Source: CALXOD01 sp964402715
Lineage (GTDB): Bacteria; Verrucomicrobiota; Lentisphaeria; Victivallales; Victivallaceae
DNA: 64,000 bases
Reading direction: 5' to 3'
Assembly: GCA_964402715.1 (NCBI GenBank)
Contig: CAYODJ010000006.1
Coordinates: forward strand, 22,736 to 86,735
This document shows positions 34,210-43,850 of the stretch, piece after piece (position 1 is the first letter of the stretch; each line of letters starts with the position of its first letter). Made by a program: the position numbers and the translations under genes. The notes below the pieces were generated by a model. It had not been told where the DNA came from. It ran no database searches and was given only the letters and a program-made list of their open reading frames with translations.

Positions 34210-35553
34210 TCATACGCCTATGTTCTCCTCCAGGTAGTTGCGCAGGCGGTCGATGCCCACGCGCTCTTGGCGCATGGTGTCACGGTCACGCACTGTCACG
34301 GAGTCGTCTGAAGCGGAGTCGAAATCATATGTTATGCACAGCGGCGTTCCAATTTCATCCTGTCGGCGGTAACGTTTGCCGATGCTGCCGGTCACGTCGT
34401 ACTCGGACCGGAAATGTCGATTCAGATCTATGTAAAGCTTTTCAGCATTTTCCGACAGCTTTTTTGAGAGCGGCAGCACCGCCACCTGAATCGGCGCAAC
34501 CAGCGGCGGAAGATGCAGCACCACGCGGATGTCTTCATCCATATCGGCCTTTGCGGTGATGGCGGTGTCCTCGTCGTAGGCGCTGCCTAACAGGGCCAGA
34601 ATTGTGCGGTCGAGGCCGACGGATGTCTCGATCACGGTCGGTGTCAGACGGCGGTTGTGATCATGATCCATGTACTGCAAGTCTTCACCGGAAAATTCCG
34701 CATGGCGTGAAAGATCCCATGTGCCGCGGTGGTGAACACCCTCCAGTTCGCCCCATCCGAACGGAAATTGCACTTCGATGTCAATTGCAGCCTTTGCATA
34801 GTGAGCGAGTTTTTCATGTACTTGAATGCGGAAAAAGTCGTCCTTGAAGTGAAGTTTTTCACGGTAATAGCGGATGCGCTGTTCTTTCCAGTACTCAAAC
34901 CACTCCATGCCCTGATCACCGTCGCAGAAAAATTCCATCTCCATCTGCGTGAATTCGCGGGATCGGAATGTGAAGTTGCGGGGATTGATTTCGTTACGGA
35001 ATGCCTTGCCGATCTGCGCAATACCGAACGGGAGTTTCTGCCGTGACGCAACTCGCACATTTTGGTAGTCCATGAAAATCGGCTGACACGTCTCGGCCCG
35101 CAACCATGCCGTGTGCTCTTCATCGAATACCGGTCCGACGAAAGTTTTCATCATTAGGTTGAACTCGCGCGGCGTGGTGAGATTCGCGGATCCGCAGTTG
35201 CTGCAGTGGGCGGGGTCCTCCATTTGATCCACCCTGAATCTGGATTTGCAGTCGCGGCAGTCGGTCATGAGATCACTGAACTGATCCAGATGCCCCGATG
35301 CCTTCCATGCGCGCGGATGGCAGATGATGGTTGAGTCAAGACCTTCAATGTTGTCGCGTGTCTCCACCATTTCGTGCCACCACAGGTTTTCCAACGCGCG
35401 CTTCATGCGCGACCCGTATGGACCGTAATCCCAGAAGCCATTGATGCCTCCGTAGATTTCCGAGCTCGGGAAGATAAAACCGCGACGTTTGCAGAGGCTT
35501 ACGATTTTTTCCATAAGAGCGCCACTGCAGGTGTCAATGTTTCTGCTGTCCAT
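34210..35553 (-). CDS. glyS: Glycyl-tRNA synthetase, single-chain (alpha2) type
   Basis: A 447-residue class II synthetase of the dimeric type shared by eukaryotes, archaea and some bacteria, not the alpha2beta2 GlyQ/GlyS type. SLCKRRGFIFPSSEIYGGIN and GFWDYGPYGSRMKRALEN open the catalytic core (motif 1 region). A zinc-finger-like insert CRDCKSRF...CSNCGS lies at about 98-123. GKAFRNEINPRNFTFRSREF is motif 2, and ETSVGLDRTILALL motif 3. The C-terminal anticodon-binding domain runs from VAPIQVAVLPL to the end. The ATG at 35553 has AAGGA about 13 bases upstream. A promoter lies about 100 bases further. Confidence 0.96.
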   Translation of the reverse strand: MDSRNIDTCSGALMEKIVSLCKRRGFIFPSSEIYGGINGFWDYGPYGSRMKRALENLWWHEMVETRDNIEGLDSTIICHPRAWKASGHLDQFSDLMTDCRDCKSRFRVDQMEDPAHCSNCGSANLTTPREFNLMMKTFVGPVFDEEHTAWLRAETCQPIFMDYQNVRVASRQKLPFGIAQIGKAFRNEINPRNFTFRSREFTQMEMEFFCDGDQGMEWFEYWKEQRIRYYREKLHFKDDFFRIQVHEKLAHYAKAAIDIEVQFPFGWGELEGVHHRGTWDLSRHAEFSGEDLQYMDHDHNRRLTPTVIETSVGLDRTILALLGSAYDEDTAITAKADMDEDIRVVLHLPPLVAPIQVAVLPLSKKLSENAEKLYIDLNRHFRSEYDVTGSIGKRYRRQDEIGTPLCITYDFDSASDDSVTVRDRDTMRQERVGIDRLRNYLEENIGV

Positions 35554-35649
35554 ATATGTAGTGCTTTCCTTGAAATGTGAATGCGGGCAGTTAATAATCG
35601 CGCCGTAAGGCATCGTTTCGTGGCATACATGTCACCGACCGCCTCAGCT

Positions 35650-35677
35650 AATTTATCATGTGTTTAATTCTTTGCAA
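35650..35677 (-). promoter_or_regulatory. Sigma-70-like promoter for glyS
   Basis: On the minus strand TTGCAA (35672-35677) and TAAATT (35650-35655) are 16 bases apart, 97 bases before the glyS start. No T-box-like structure is evident in the leader. Confidence 0.45.
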
Positions 35678-36358
35678 ATTCTCATTGAGGTAGCCGATGC
35701 GGAGTGCCGGCCGGATGATTATCCGTGTGCGTCTGACTGATTCCTGCCGCTCCCCCTTTCTGACAAGCCGGAATTGCTTTTTTTGTCACTGTCCTGTCTG
35801 ATGGTGCTGCTGCCTTAATCTATAGTGACAGATTTTTCGCCAATGCAAGATTTCCGAACGATGGCGACTCCCGTCCGCAACGTCTGACGGCCGGCGGCAA
35901 ACGGCTGGTTTCGTACAAGGAGCCGTTCAAATTTGACGGCTGCGGTAATTCCGTCTGACTTGCCGTGTCCGCTGCCGGCCGTGCAAATCAGTACGGCGGT
36001 CATCTGATTGCCGCATATATGTCTCAAACCGGAGGCAGTAAGTTTGATCGTGTCGCGACATTTCCGCCAGCGTGAACGTTTCGCTCCAGTATTGAGCTCA
36101 AGTAGCGGGAACATACAGTCAGTGATGGCGCGGATAAAGCGGCTGATTGCGCGGCAGGAGCCGACGGGAGGAGAGGGAGGAGAGGGAGGCCTGCTGATTT
36201 CGCCGTTCCCTCTCCTTTTCAACTTCTCGGTGACGCTACGCCGGACATGTCCCTCCGTCCGGCTGTTTCAAGATGCGATCAGATTCTTCTCTCGTGCAGC
36301 CAACCGCATCTTCCGCTGATGGCCAGACCTACACCGTGATTGTGATATGTGCAGATTG
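35678..36358. other. Intergenic stretch, purine-rich tandem repeat
   Basis: About 680 bases without a recognisable gene. GAGAGGGAG occurs twice in tandem (36171-36188) within a purine-rich run. A 135-codon open frame on the minus strand (35815-36222) has no family features. Confidence 0.3.
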
Positions 36359-38866
36359 TTATTGGGACTGCTTCGATTTGAGACGGTCGCGGAGATATCG
36401 TCCGGTACGGCTTTGCGGGCAGGCGGCAATCATTTCCGCCGTCCCCGCCGCTACGATTCTGCCGCCGTCCTTGCCTCCGTCCGGTCCCATGTCAATGATG
36501 TAGTCCGCGTTTCCGATGACATCCAAGTCGTGTTCAATTATAATGCATGTGGCGCCGTGGTCGATCAGCTGCTGAAAGATCCCGATAAGGGCGCGGACAT
36601 CCAAGGGATGCAGGCCGATGGTCGGTTCGTCAAAGACAAACACCGAATCCTCCTGTGTCCTGCCAAGTTCGCCGGCAAGTTTCAGCCGTTGCGCCTCTCC
36701 GCCCGACAGACCTGGTGTCGCTTCCTCCAACGTCAGGTAGCCCAGTCCAAGTTTGTGCAACGTTCCGAGTCTCTGATTCACCGTTTTCCAGTTCTCACAG
36801 AACTGCATTGCATCCTCGATGGTCATATGCATCAGTTCCGGAAGAGTTTTTCTTTCACCGCTGCGGTTTTCAAGGTGCACTGATTCCGCTGTGGCTGCAT
36901 AACGAGTTCCGCGGCATTCAGGACATGGAATCTCCACATCGGGCAGAAATTGGACATCCAAGTTAATTATGCCTGTGCCGTCGCAACCCTGGCAGCGCAA
37001 TTTGCCGGTATTGTAAGAGAAATCTCCGGCTCTATATCCGAGACGCTTCGCGTCCGGAGTCGCCGCATAGATCTTTCGTAGTTCGTCATGCACGTCGGCG
37101 TAAGTCGCCACCGTGGAGCGCACGTTGACACCGATCGGGGTGGCATCAATCAGCTTGACTTGCTTGATGCCTCCTGCGTCGATTGCGCACACATGATCAG
37201 GAAGTTTCATTCCGGATAGCGCCGCAGTCAGTCCAGGAATCAAACTTTCGAGAATCAATGTGGTCTTTCCGGAACCGGAGACGCCGGTAACGACGGTCAG
37301 GCTATTTTTAGGAATGTCAACCGAAAGCGGACGCACCGTGTGAATGGCATCGGTTTCGATATGGATTTTCCCTGACATGAAGATTTCATTCATGCGTCTG
37401 CATTTTCGTGCTTGGATTACTTTTTCACCGGATACGAAATCCCCTATGAGTGACGCAGGCGCAGCGGCAATCTCAGCCACGGTTCCCTGTGCCAAGATTG
37501 AACCGCCTTTGGCGCCGGCGCCTGGTCCCATTTCGATAAGATAGTCAGCTTTGTTGAGAAGGCAGATGTCATGATCCACCAGCACCACGGAGTTGCCGTC
37601 GTCGATAAGGTCGTGCATGACGCCAAGCAGCCCCTCAAGGTTGGCCGGATGCAGTCCGATCGATGGCTCGTCCAGGACATAAAGCACTCCGGTGGTACGG
37701 TTCCGCACCGCTCTGGCCAGCTGCATTCGCTGCCTTTCTCCGGTGGACAGTGTCGACGCCGTGCGATCAAGCGTCAGATAGCCGAGTCCGAGATCCAGTA
37801 GTCTCCTGGCTGCGCTTCTAAATGAATCGCAGATGCTTTCGGCCATCGGACGCATCTCCTCCGGCAGAGAGTCCGGAACGGCATCCACCCATGCGGAGAG
37901 ATCGGAAAGTGTCATCCGGCAGACAGTGTCAAGGGTGAATCCTTGTATTTGAGGCAACCTCGCGGCAGCTGATAGTCTGGTGCCGCGGCAATCAGGGCAG
38001 ACCGCTTCGGACAGGAAACGGCTGACCCGTTTCAGACCGCTTTCGTCCTTGACCTTCGAAAGTGCGTTTTTAACGGTGCGTACGGCGCTGTAGTAAGTGA
38101 AATCAAGCTCGCCAGCAGAGTCGGAATTTTTCGCGTGATAAAAGATATGCTTCTTTTCTGCGGGGCCATCGTAGACAATCTCTTTTTCCGAGGGAGTCAG
38201 TTCGGAAAACGGAACATCGGTGCGGACTCCCATCGCGCGGCACACGTCAACCATCAGCGACCACATGAGTGTTCTCCATGGCAGAACGGCTCCCTCCTCG
38301 ATGGTGAGCGACTCGTCCTGAATCAGTTTGGAGCGATCTACCTCGCGTATGATACCGGTGCCGTCGCATGTACGACACGCCCCCTGGCTGTTGAAAGCGA
38401 GTTCTTCTGCGGAAGGCGGCACGACCCTGACATTGCATTCCGGACAGAAAAGATCGCGTTCCGCAGCAACTGCAAGCGAGGGCGCGAGCCTGTGACCGTT
38501 GGGACAGCAGTGGGAGGCCAGGCGTGAGAACATCAGCCTAATGCTGTTGAGCAGTTCCGTTCCGGTGCCGAAAGTGCTGCGGATCCCGGGTATGCCGGGC
38601 CGTTGATGCAGGGCAAGCGCCGCAGGCACATAGAAGACATCATCGACATCTGCCTTCGCAGCCTGAGTCATACGTCGCCTCGTGTACGTCGACAGAGCCT
38701 CCAGGTAACGACGCGAACCCTCAGTGTACAGAACCCCGAGCGCTAGAGACGATTTGCCGGAGCCGGATACGCCGGCAATGCCAACGATCTGGTTCAGCGG
38801 CACATCTACATTGATATTCTTCAGATTGTGGACGCGTGCGCCGCGTACCTCGATATGGTCTCTCAT
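36359..38866 (-). CDS. UvrA-like ABC ATPase without the UvrB-binding insert
   Basis: An 835-residue tandem ABC ATPase of the UvrA superfamily. The first Walker A is GVSGSGKSSLALGVLYTEG near residue 33-51, the first signature is STLSTGERQRMQLARAV with DEPSIGLHP. The second half has VTGVSGSGKTTLILESL, LSGGEAQRLKLAGELG and DEPTIGLHP. Zinc-module cysteines are present (CPECNV, CRTCDGTG, CPDCRGTR, CQGCDGTG, CPECRGTR). Standard UvrA has about 940 residues; the roughly 100-residue UvrB-binding domain expected after the first zinc-hook region is missing. This resembles the UvrA2/DrrC class, linked to drug tolerance or to auxiliary repair rather than classical excision. It has its own promoter and stands alone. 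Confidence 0.88.
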   Translation of the reverse strand: MRDHIEVRGARVHNLKNINVDVPLNQIVGIAGVSGSGKSSLALGVLYTEGSRRYLEALSTYTRRRMTQAAKADVDDVFYVPAALALHQRPGIPGIRSTFGTGTELLNSIRLMFSRLASHCCPNGHRLAPSLAVAAERDLFCPECNVRVVPPSAEELAFNSQGACRTCDGTGIIREVDRSKLIQDESLTIEEGAVLPWRTLMWSLMVDVCRAMGVRTDVPFSELTPSEKEIVYDGPAEKKHIFYHAKNSDSAGELDFTYYSAVRTVKNALSKVKDESGLKRVSRFLSEAVCPDCRGTRLSAAARLPQIQGFTLDTVCRMTLSDLSAWVDAVPDSLPEEMRPMAESICDSFRSAARRLLDLGLGYLTLDRTASTLSTGERQRMQLARAVRNRTTGVLYVLDEPSIGLHPANLEGLLGVMHDLIDDGNSVVLVDHDICLLNKADYLIEMGPGAGAKGGSILAQGTVAEIAAAPASLIGDFVSGEKVIQARKCRRMNEIFMSGKIHIETDAIHTVRPLSVDIPKNSLTVVTGVSGSGKTTLILESLIPGLTAALSGMKLPDHVCAIDAGGIKQVKLIDATPIGVNVRSTVATYADVHDELRKIYAATPDAKRLGYRAGDFSYNTGKLRCQGCDGTGIINLDVQFLPDVEIPCPECRGTRYAATAESVHLENRSGERKTLPELMHMTIEDAMQFCENWKTVNQRLGTLHKLGLGYLTLEEATPGLSGGEAQRLKLAGELGRTQEDSVFVFDEPTIGLHPLDVRALIGIFQQLIDHGATCIIIEHDLDVIGNADYIIDMGPDGGKDGGRIVAAGTAEMIAACPQSRTGRYLRDRLKSKQSQ

Positions 38867-38939
38867 GATGAAACAATCATCGCGCGATCATTCTTGTGGA
38901 AACAGAGCGAACCTCGGTCAGAATCGTTCTTGTCGTGGA

Positions 38940-38968
38940 AGACTACGTTCTGATCGCCATAATGTCAA
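38940..38968 (-). promoter_or_regulatory. Sigma-70-like promoter for the UvrA-like gene
   Basis: On the minus strand a consensus TTGACA (38963-38968) and TAGTCT (38940-38945) are 17 bases apart, 74 bases before the start. No LexA-type box is evident. Confidence 0.48.
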
Positions 38969-39485
38969 ATCTCTTGTTCTGTGCAGATTAAGTTTCAAGC
39001 GCAATTCATACAGTAGCATTTCTCACATGTTCTTCAAGCTGACATTATAATCACAGCCATCCATTACCCGCTGGAGAGTTTCGGACAGGCGGACAGTCCG
39101 GGGTTTCAGTCCGGCGAGTCATGTATTCTCTGCTTTTAGCCGTCCATGGCCGGACCGAACCGGAGATGCTGGAAAGGTTTGCCATCAGGCATCCGCATGC
39201 GGCCTGCTCCGCCTTCAATACGGTGTGATCGCACGCGGCTGGTGCGCCTAAAGCGTATGATCCGTCAGCTCCGCCGTCAAACGGCTGATTGTCGTCCGCA
39301 TGAATTGGCGAGGCGCCTCAGACGGAAAGCGACCGCCAAGATGCGTCTGCGTTCGGGCTGAGCCTTTTCCGTTTGTTTTGGTCATGGGGGAAACGGACTA
39401 CATCCACAGTTCGACGGATGCTGCGGCCTTGTGCGTCGACATCGGGGACGATAAAGCGACATATCCGACGAGGCTTGTACCGGTT
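38969..39485. other. Intergenic stretch, no gene recognised
   Basis: About 500 bases. Open frames here are short and overlap in all phases; none resembles a protein family. Confidence 0.3.
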
Positions 39486-40190
39486 TCAGACATCCTCATG
39501 AACTCTGCCGGACGGTGTTTTCTGGATTGCTCGATGACAGCGCATGGCATGCGAAAGCTCAATATTATCTGGTATCAGGCTGTCCATCCGATCAACGCAC
39601 GTCCATATGGTGTTAGCGGATACTGCATTGCCCTGATTGAAGCGGTCGTCAAAGTTGACGGTGAATCCACGACGCATGAGTTTAACACCAATAGCTTTGA
39701 CCGAACCGAGAACCCCATGTGTGATCCCCGCTGAGGTATGCATAGCCGTCGGGATGTTCCTCAAGAAAATCAGGCACATAGGGATACGGCGAAAACGCCG
39801 TCAAGCGGTGGATCGGGGTCGCCCTGGCGACCGGATCTATGCTCCGCCACGCTTCACAGTATGGAAAATGAATGGAAATACACATTGTGGCACTGGGAGT
39901 GGTCAGCAAAGGAGGGGAACCTATCGGCAAAAACTCTCATGGGAAATCGCTGATTCGATACAGGGAAGATCGGGAATATTTATTACTACGTCGAAGAAGT
40001 TAGGATTGGGAAAGAGAAACTTTCCGCCGCAACCATGTACAAAAATGCCGGGAGTTCTGTAGTGCCTGATTCCTCCATTGGCGCCAATGAAGACATCCGC
40101 TGAACGCCCGAAGCGTCTCTCCAGCCTCTCCCGGTCCACCTGTGCGATCGACTGCTCGGAATCATCCTCGGACGTGAATCCGAGCCGTCC
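39486..40190 (-). pseudogene. Possible decayed coding region (three out-of-frame segments)
   Basis: Reading the minus strand downstream of the small basic protein gene, three consecutive open segments have protein-like composition but change phase: about 40190-39921 (contains SADVFIGANGGIRHYRTPGI, ends in a stop), 39930-39682 (contains YVPDFLEEHPDGYAYLSGDH) and 39779-39486 (contains RGFTVNFDDRFNQGNAVSAN). No start codon with a ribosome-binding site precedes them. I cannot name a family. The pattern suggests one ancestral gene broken by frameshifts, or simply chance open frames; I lean weakly to the first because codon third positions in the first segment are GC-rich like real genes here. Confidence 0.25.
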
Positions 40191-40194
40191 ACAA

Positions 40195-40353
40195 TTACAT
40201 TCCTTCAACAGCTTTGGTTTTGGGCAATCCAAGAACTTTGTTCTCCGTAATCCTACCTTCGGCACGAAGAATATCGATACGTTCGAAACGCTTCATCACA
40301 TTGCGCTGTTTACGGACTTTGCCGCCGACACGAAGACTCGGATGCTGAGACAT
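40195..40353 (-). CDS. Small basic protein of the Chlamydiae/Verrucomicrobia/Lentisphaerae family
   Basis: A complete 52-codon gene. The product starts MSQHPSLRVGGKVRKQRNVM, continues KRFERIDILRAEGR and ends GLPKTKAVEGM. The MSQHPSL start, the KRFER centre and the GLPKTK end match my memory of the small basic protein family (TIGR04137-like) that is restricted to the PVC superphylum; its function is not known to me. GAGG lies 7 bases before the ATG, and a good promoter lies 50 bases upstream, so it looks expressed as a single gene. It is the strongest taxonomic marker in the window. Confidence 0.82.
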   Translation of the reverse strand: MSQHPSLRVGGKVRKQRNVMKRFERIDILRAEGRITENKVLGLPKTKAVEGM

Positions 40354-40402
40354 TTTGGAACCTCACAATTAGCTTTTCAAAGGTGTGCACGACCCGCTTC
40401 TT

Positions 40403-40431
40403 AATATGCCTTGCGTATGCATTTTAGTCAA
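40403..40431 (-). promoter_or_regulatory. Sigma-70-like promoter for the small basic protein gene
   Basis: On the minus strand TTGACT (40426-40431) and CATATT (40403-40408) are 17 bases apart, giving a leader of about 40 bases. The 320 bases between this and the next gene upstream hold nothing I recognise. Confidence 0.5.
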
Positions 40432-40755
40432 GCTCCACGGAAAGCTTTTTTGCATTTTATCGGATCCGGATGAGTTGTGCTGACAACAATGTTCGTCGTG
40501 AACAAGGAGGATGCGATTCCACTTGCGCCGCTGCCATCGTCGCATGCATTATCGGCACAGGATGAAAGTTCCAGTGTCGTGTCCCGCCCGCAGACGGCGG
40601 TTTGACGACGACATCATCGCGTCTGGCTGAGTCCGCTCTATACGACATGTGCGCACGTGAAATCAACGACGATGGCTGCGAGCATAACGGAACAGGGACA
40701 AGTGGAACAGCCGCAATGCAACGACCGTCCTGTCGCAGTCAAATCGGATCCTGTT

Positions 40756-41679
40756 TCACTGCATCGGCGCAAGGAAAGGCAACTTTATTTCCGTGCCGAT
40801 ACGATCCGATTCATACGTGTTCAAATACTGCACGGAGGTGACGACAGCCGCGACAATAAGCAGCAATAAAGTTATTATGGATACCACGGTATAGGCGGGC
40901 GACGCGCTGCTCTGTTTTCTTACGCTGGGTCTCCCTGAATTATTCAAGCCCAGATCCGCCATCTGATTCAATGCGCTTGGAGGTACGCTCTTATCCTTCC
41001 CGTCCTTTTTCAGCGAGAGATCTTGATTCGCATCAGATTTCACCGCGTTCTCCGATGCGGCATGCGCAGTTGCATCCGAGTGCGCGGCGGCAGCGTCTGC
41101 GGCGACTCTGGGAGGATTTACGGCAGGCGTCTTCGCCGGAGCGGCAACCGTCGCCTGAGCTGGTGAACGGGGCTGCAGCTTCACCGTTTTGTCGGCGGCG
41201 TTCACGTTTGGGCCGATGCCGGCGCCAGGTTTTGCCGGAGCACCCACCCTTTTGACTTTGACCGTCTCGTCATTGTTTTCATCGGCAGGAGCGCTCTTGG
41301 CCGCTGTCCCCGTCGCCGAACCAGGATCCACCGGAGTGTATCTGGCCGGAGTGGGTTTCAGCATGACCACCTTGCGTGTTTGCGTGCCTGTGTCGACAGT
41401 GTCGCCTTTAGGGGATGCTCCGCCGTCTGACGGAGTTTTCGCGGTACCGATCACCGGCGGCTTCAACTTAATAGTCTTTCTGGTCTGTGTGTCGGACATC
41501 ATCCCGGAGCCGGCATTGTCATCTTTCGGATCGTCGCTGCCGGAGGACGTGGGGCGTGCGCCTGCAGTCATCGACGCGGGGATCGGTGCGCTTGGAGCTT
41601 TCAACTTTATAGTTTTGCGGGTCTGAGTATTTTCCGCATCGGTGGTTGCGGAACCAACATCCTTATCCAACTCAGCCAT
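40756..41679 (-). CDS. Repeat-motif protein with a C-terminal membrane anchor
   Basis: A 307-residue protein of no known family. The long N-terminal part (1-260) is disordered-looking, rich in A, P, T, K and D, and carries TQTRKTIKLK at 18-27 and 64-73, TQTRKVVMLK at 99-108, and shorter relatives ETVKVKR (138-144) and KTVKLQP (164-170). One membrane helix follows (about 263-286) and a short C-terminal tail of 20 residues. The topology would be N-in if unprocessed, putting the motifs in the cytoplasm. It lies 128 bases downstream of the TPR gene on the same strand, so the motifs could be docking peptides for a TPR partner; that is inference. Confidence 0.8.
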   Translation of the reverse strand: MAELDKDVGSATTDAENTQTRKTIKLKAPSAPIPASMTAGARPTSSGSDDPKDDNAGSGMMSDTQTRKTIKLKPPVIGTAKTPSDGGASPKGDTVDTGTQTRKVVMLKPTPARYTPVDPGSATGTAAKSAPADENNDETVKVKRVGAPAKPGAGIGPNVNAADKTVKLQPRSPAQATVAAPAKTPAVNPPRVAADAAAAHSDATAHAASENAVKSDANQDLSLKKDGKDKSVPPSALNQMADLGLNNSGRPSVRKQSSASPAYTVVSIITLLLLIVAAVVTSVQYLNTYESDRIGTEIKLPFLAPMQ

Positions 41680-41807
41680 TGTTGCTCCCTTTCACTCAGG
41701 TATGTTAAAAGTGCGACAGGACATCGCTCCGTCGCACCGTCTCCAATGTAAGCCGTAAGGCGGCAAAAAGCAAAGGGCAAAGCGGATTTTTTCCCAACAA
41801 AGGGCTT

Positions 41808-43220
41808 TCACAGTCTGTCCGTACCGGAAGCGGAGGTGTTCTGTTTTTGCCGCTGATAATACTGTTCGATGCGATCCGACACATCCATGAAGTTGGCTTG
41901 GTTTTGATAAATCTCCTTGTATTTTTCGACAGCATTCTTCATGTCGCCGGATTCTTCCAGAGTCGTTGCCAGGTAGTACAGCGTCTCCAACTTTGCTTTG
42001 TCCATGCGGTTCATTTCCGCCAGAGCCCCTTCAAATTGCTCGACGGCCATATCGTACTGCTTGTTGGCGGCGAAACAGCGTCCTAGGTACACCATGCTTG
42101 CGAGGCGGCGCTGAGGACTGCGGCGGGCCGACTGGAAATAGGGGATTGAATCGCTTACCCTGCCACATGAAAACAACAATTCCGCCAGTTCGAAATTCAA
42201 TTGAGCATCATTGGGATAGTTCTCTATCCGCGCCTGGGCGCGTTGCAGACGGTAGGCGTCCCTCATCGCCTCGATCTCGGCGATCCGGCGTTCTGCATCG
42301 CCGCCGGCGTCAGGATTCTGCCTGATTTCCTTGATCTGCTTGTTGTATCTGCCAACGACGGCATCTTCTATGCTTTTGTCCAGCAGCGGATCCATCGTCC
42401 CGATTGTTTCCGCTATCTTTTCAAGCTCTGATATTGCGGCATCATAATCCTCCATGATCATATATGCGTCCGCCAGTTTACGGCGTATGTCGATGGAGTC
42501 ATTTTTCTCGAGATCCTCCCGGAATTTCGCAACCAGCAATTTAGCCTGATCGGCATCATGAATGGTGCCCTCTGACAGCTGCTGAGCGGCAAACGACTTG
42601 GCATCAACCGTTTTTTCCTGAGTGCTGCCGGCTTCTTCCCATTTTCCCTTTTCCATGCTGGCCAGAGCCAACGCCGCGCGCAGTTCCGACTGAGTATTCA
42701 TGTCATTCGGATATTTAGCGGCGATTCCCTGAATGATTTTTAAAGCCTCCTTGGCCTGATTGTTGTCCTGCATGCACCGTGCCAACTTCCAGGCGTTCGC
42801 CTCGTTCTTAGGGTGCATTTCACGAATCAGGCTCAGCGCCTCCACGGCAATGAACATCGCATCGGCATTCTTAGCGGCATCCGCCAAGGCGTTTAAGACC
42901 GGAACGTTATCGAGCGACCTGGCCAGAACATCCTCGCACAACGCCATCGCCGCCAGCGGATCCTTGCCGGCGAGCGCTTTGATCTTTGCGAGTTTAAATC
43001 CTGAACCGATTTGAGCCGCCAATTTTGTAAAGACCCCGACGGTCAACGATTTGCGCCGTTCCAAGGCGCGCAGTTTCTCTCTTGCATTGACAAATGCGGG
43101 TTCTTCCTTGACTGCGTCCCTGAGCAGTGCAATCTGCGTTTCAAGATCACGAGTGCGATTGGCGCGGTTGTAAGCTTCCCTGATGGCAGGAGGTACATTC
43201 TGAAATGTTTTCTTTTCCAT
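41808..43220 (-). CDS. Tetratricopeptide-repeat protein
   Basis: A 470-residue helical protein with no signal peptide or membrane segment. TPR-like helix pairs are visible at several places: EANAWKLARCMQDNNQAKEA with the following ALKIIQGIAAKYPND, AQLNFELAELLFSCGRVSDS, MVYLGRCFAANKQYDMAVEQ, and ETLYYLATTLEESGDMKNAV. An N-terminal 60 residues (IREAYNRANRTRDLETQIAL) forms a further helical repeat. Such proteins are scaffolds; the partner is not shown. The gene just downstream encodes the repeat-motif membrane protein, a natural candidate. The ATG at 43220 begins MEKKTFQNVPPAIREAY. Confidence 0.85.
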   Translation of the reverse strand: MEKKTFQNVPPAIREAYNRANRTRDLETQIALLRDAVKEEPAFVNAREKLRALERRKSLTVGVFTKLAAQIGSGFKLAKIKALAGKDPLAAMALCEDVLARSLDNVPVLNALADAAKNADAMFIAVEALSLIREMHPKNEANAWKLARCMQDNNQAKEALKIIQGIAAKYPNDMNTQSELRAALALASMEKGKWEEAGSTQEKTVDAKSFAAQQLSEGTIHDADQAKLLVAKFREDLEKNDSIDIRRKLADAYMIMEDYDAAISELEKIAETIGTMDPLLDKSIEDAVVGRYNKQIKEIRQNPDAGGDAERRIAEIEAMRDAYRLQRAQARIENYPNDAQLNFELAELLFSCGRVSDSIPYFQSARRSPQRRLASMVYLGRCFAANKQYDMAVEQFEGALAEMNRMDKAKLETLYYLATTLEESGDMKNAVEKYKEIYQNQANFMDVSDRIEQYYQRQKQNTSASGTDRL

Positions 43221-43850
43221 GGTTTTCTATCCGTCATTCGTTCCGTGGCCTGCAGACAACGATGCGTCATCCCTGATTGGAGGTCGTGTCGTGCCGATCC
43301 GGAGCAACATCCGAAAACGGAACATTCCTGGATCGCACATGTGCATGGTCAACGCCGCGGTGCACCGCTTCTTGCGTTTACTGGCTGACTCATCGGCGAT
43401 ATCCGAGGCGCGCTGTGATGACCGTGCACCATCGCGTTGAACCACAACAATATCACGCCGTCTCCGCATCCCCGCCGACGATTGGGTACACTATACTCAA
43501 AAATACTATTTTTCAAGTGGCGCAAACGTTTTTTTCTCCTTGGCGTTTGAATGGCGGAGTTCGGCGGAAAACGGAGTATGCCATTCAGATTCATGCAACC
43601 ATCCTGGTTAGGCGGCCGTCATGTCCGGAAGTTTCCATGTCCAATGAACGGGGGAACATCACCCTCTTCCGGAATGAACGGCGAACTGCCGTCGCGCATT
43701 CCTTTCTCGAAGATCCTTTGAGTGTTTCCACTTTTGCACACGCAGCCGCAGCTTTGCCGATGTGCCGACAAGCGTATCATTAAACATTGGAGGCACTGTC
43801 GATTGAGGCATCGTTTTTGTTTGAGTTGCCGTCCGTCATGCGACAGGCGC
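43221..43850. other. Intergenic stretch with a possible promoter
   Basis: About 630 bases. On the minus strand TTGAAA (43511-43516) and TATAGT (43490-43495) are 15 bases apart and point toward the TPR gene 270 bases away. The spacing is short, so the call is weak. No gene is recognised. Confidence 0.3.

Noticed and set aside
36166..36190. Purine-rich tandem repeat as a possible CRISPR or origin element
   Set aside because: Only two 9-base copies with no spacers and no DnaA-box cluster.
39300..39734. 144-codon plus-strand open frame
   Set aside because: No ribosome-binding site and no family features; it overlaps the minus-strand segments that look more protein-like.
39986..40192. 68-codon minus-strand open frame just downstream of the small basic protein gene
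   Set aside because: Same phase as that gene but separated by its TAA stop; composition is shadow-like (many R, S, P, M).
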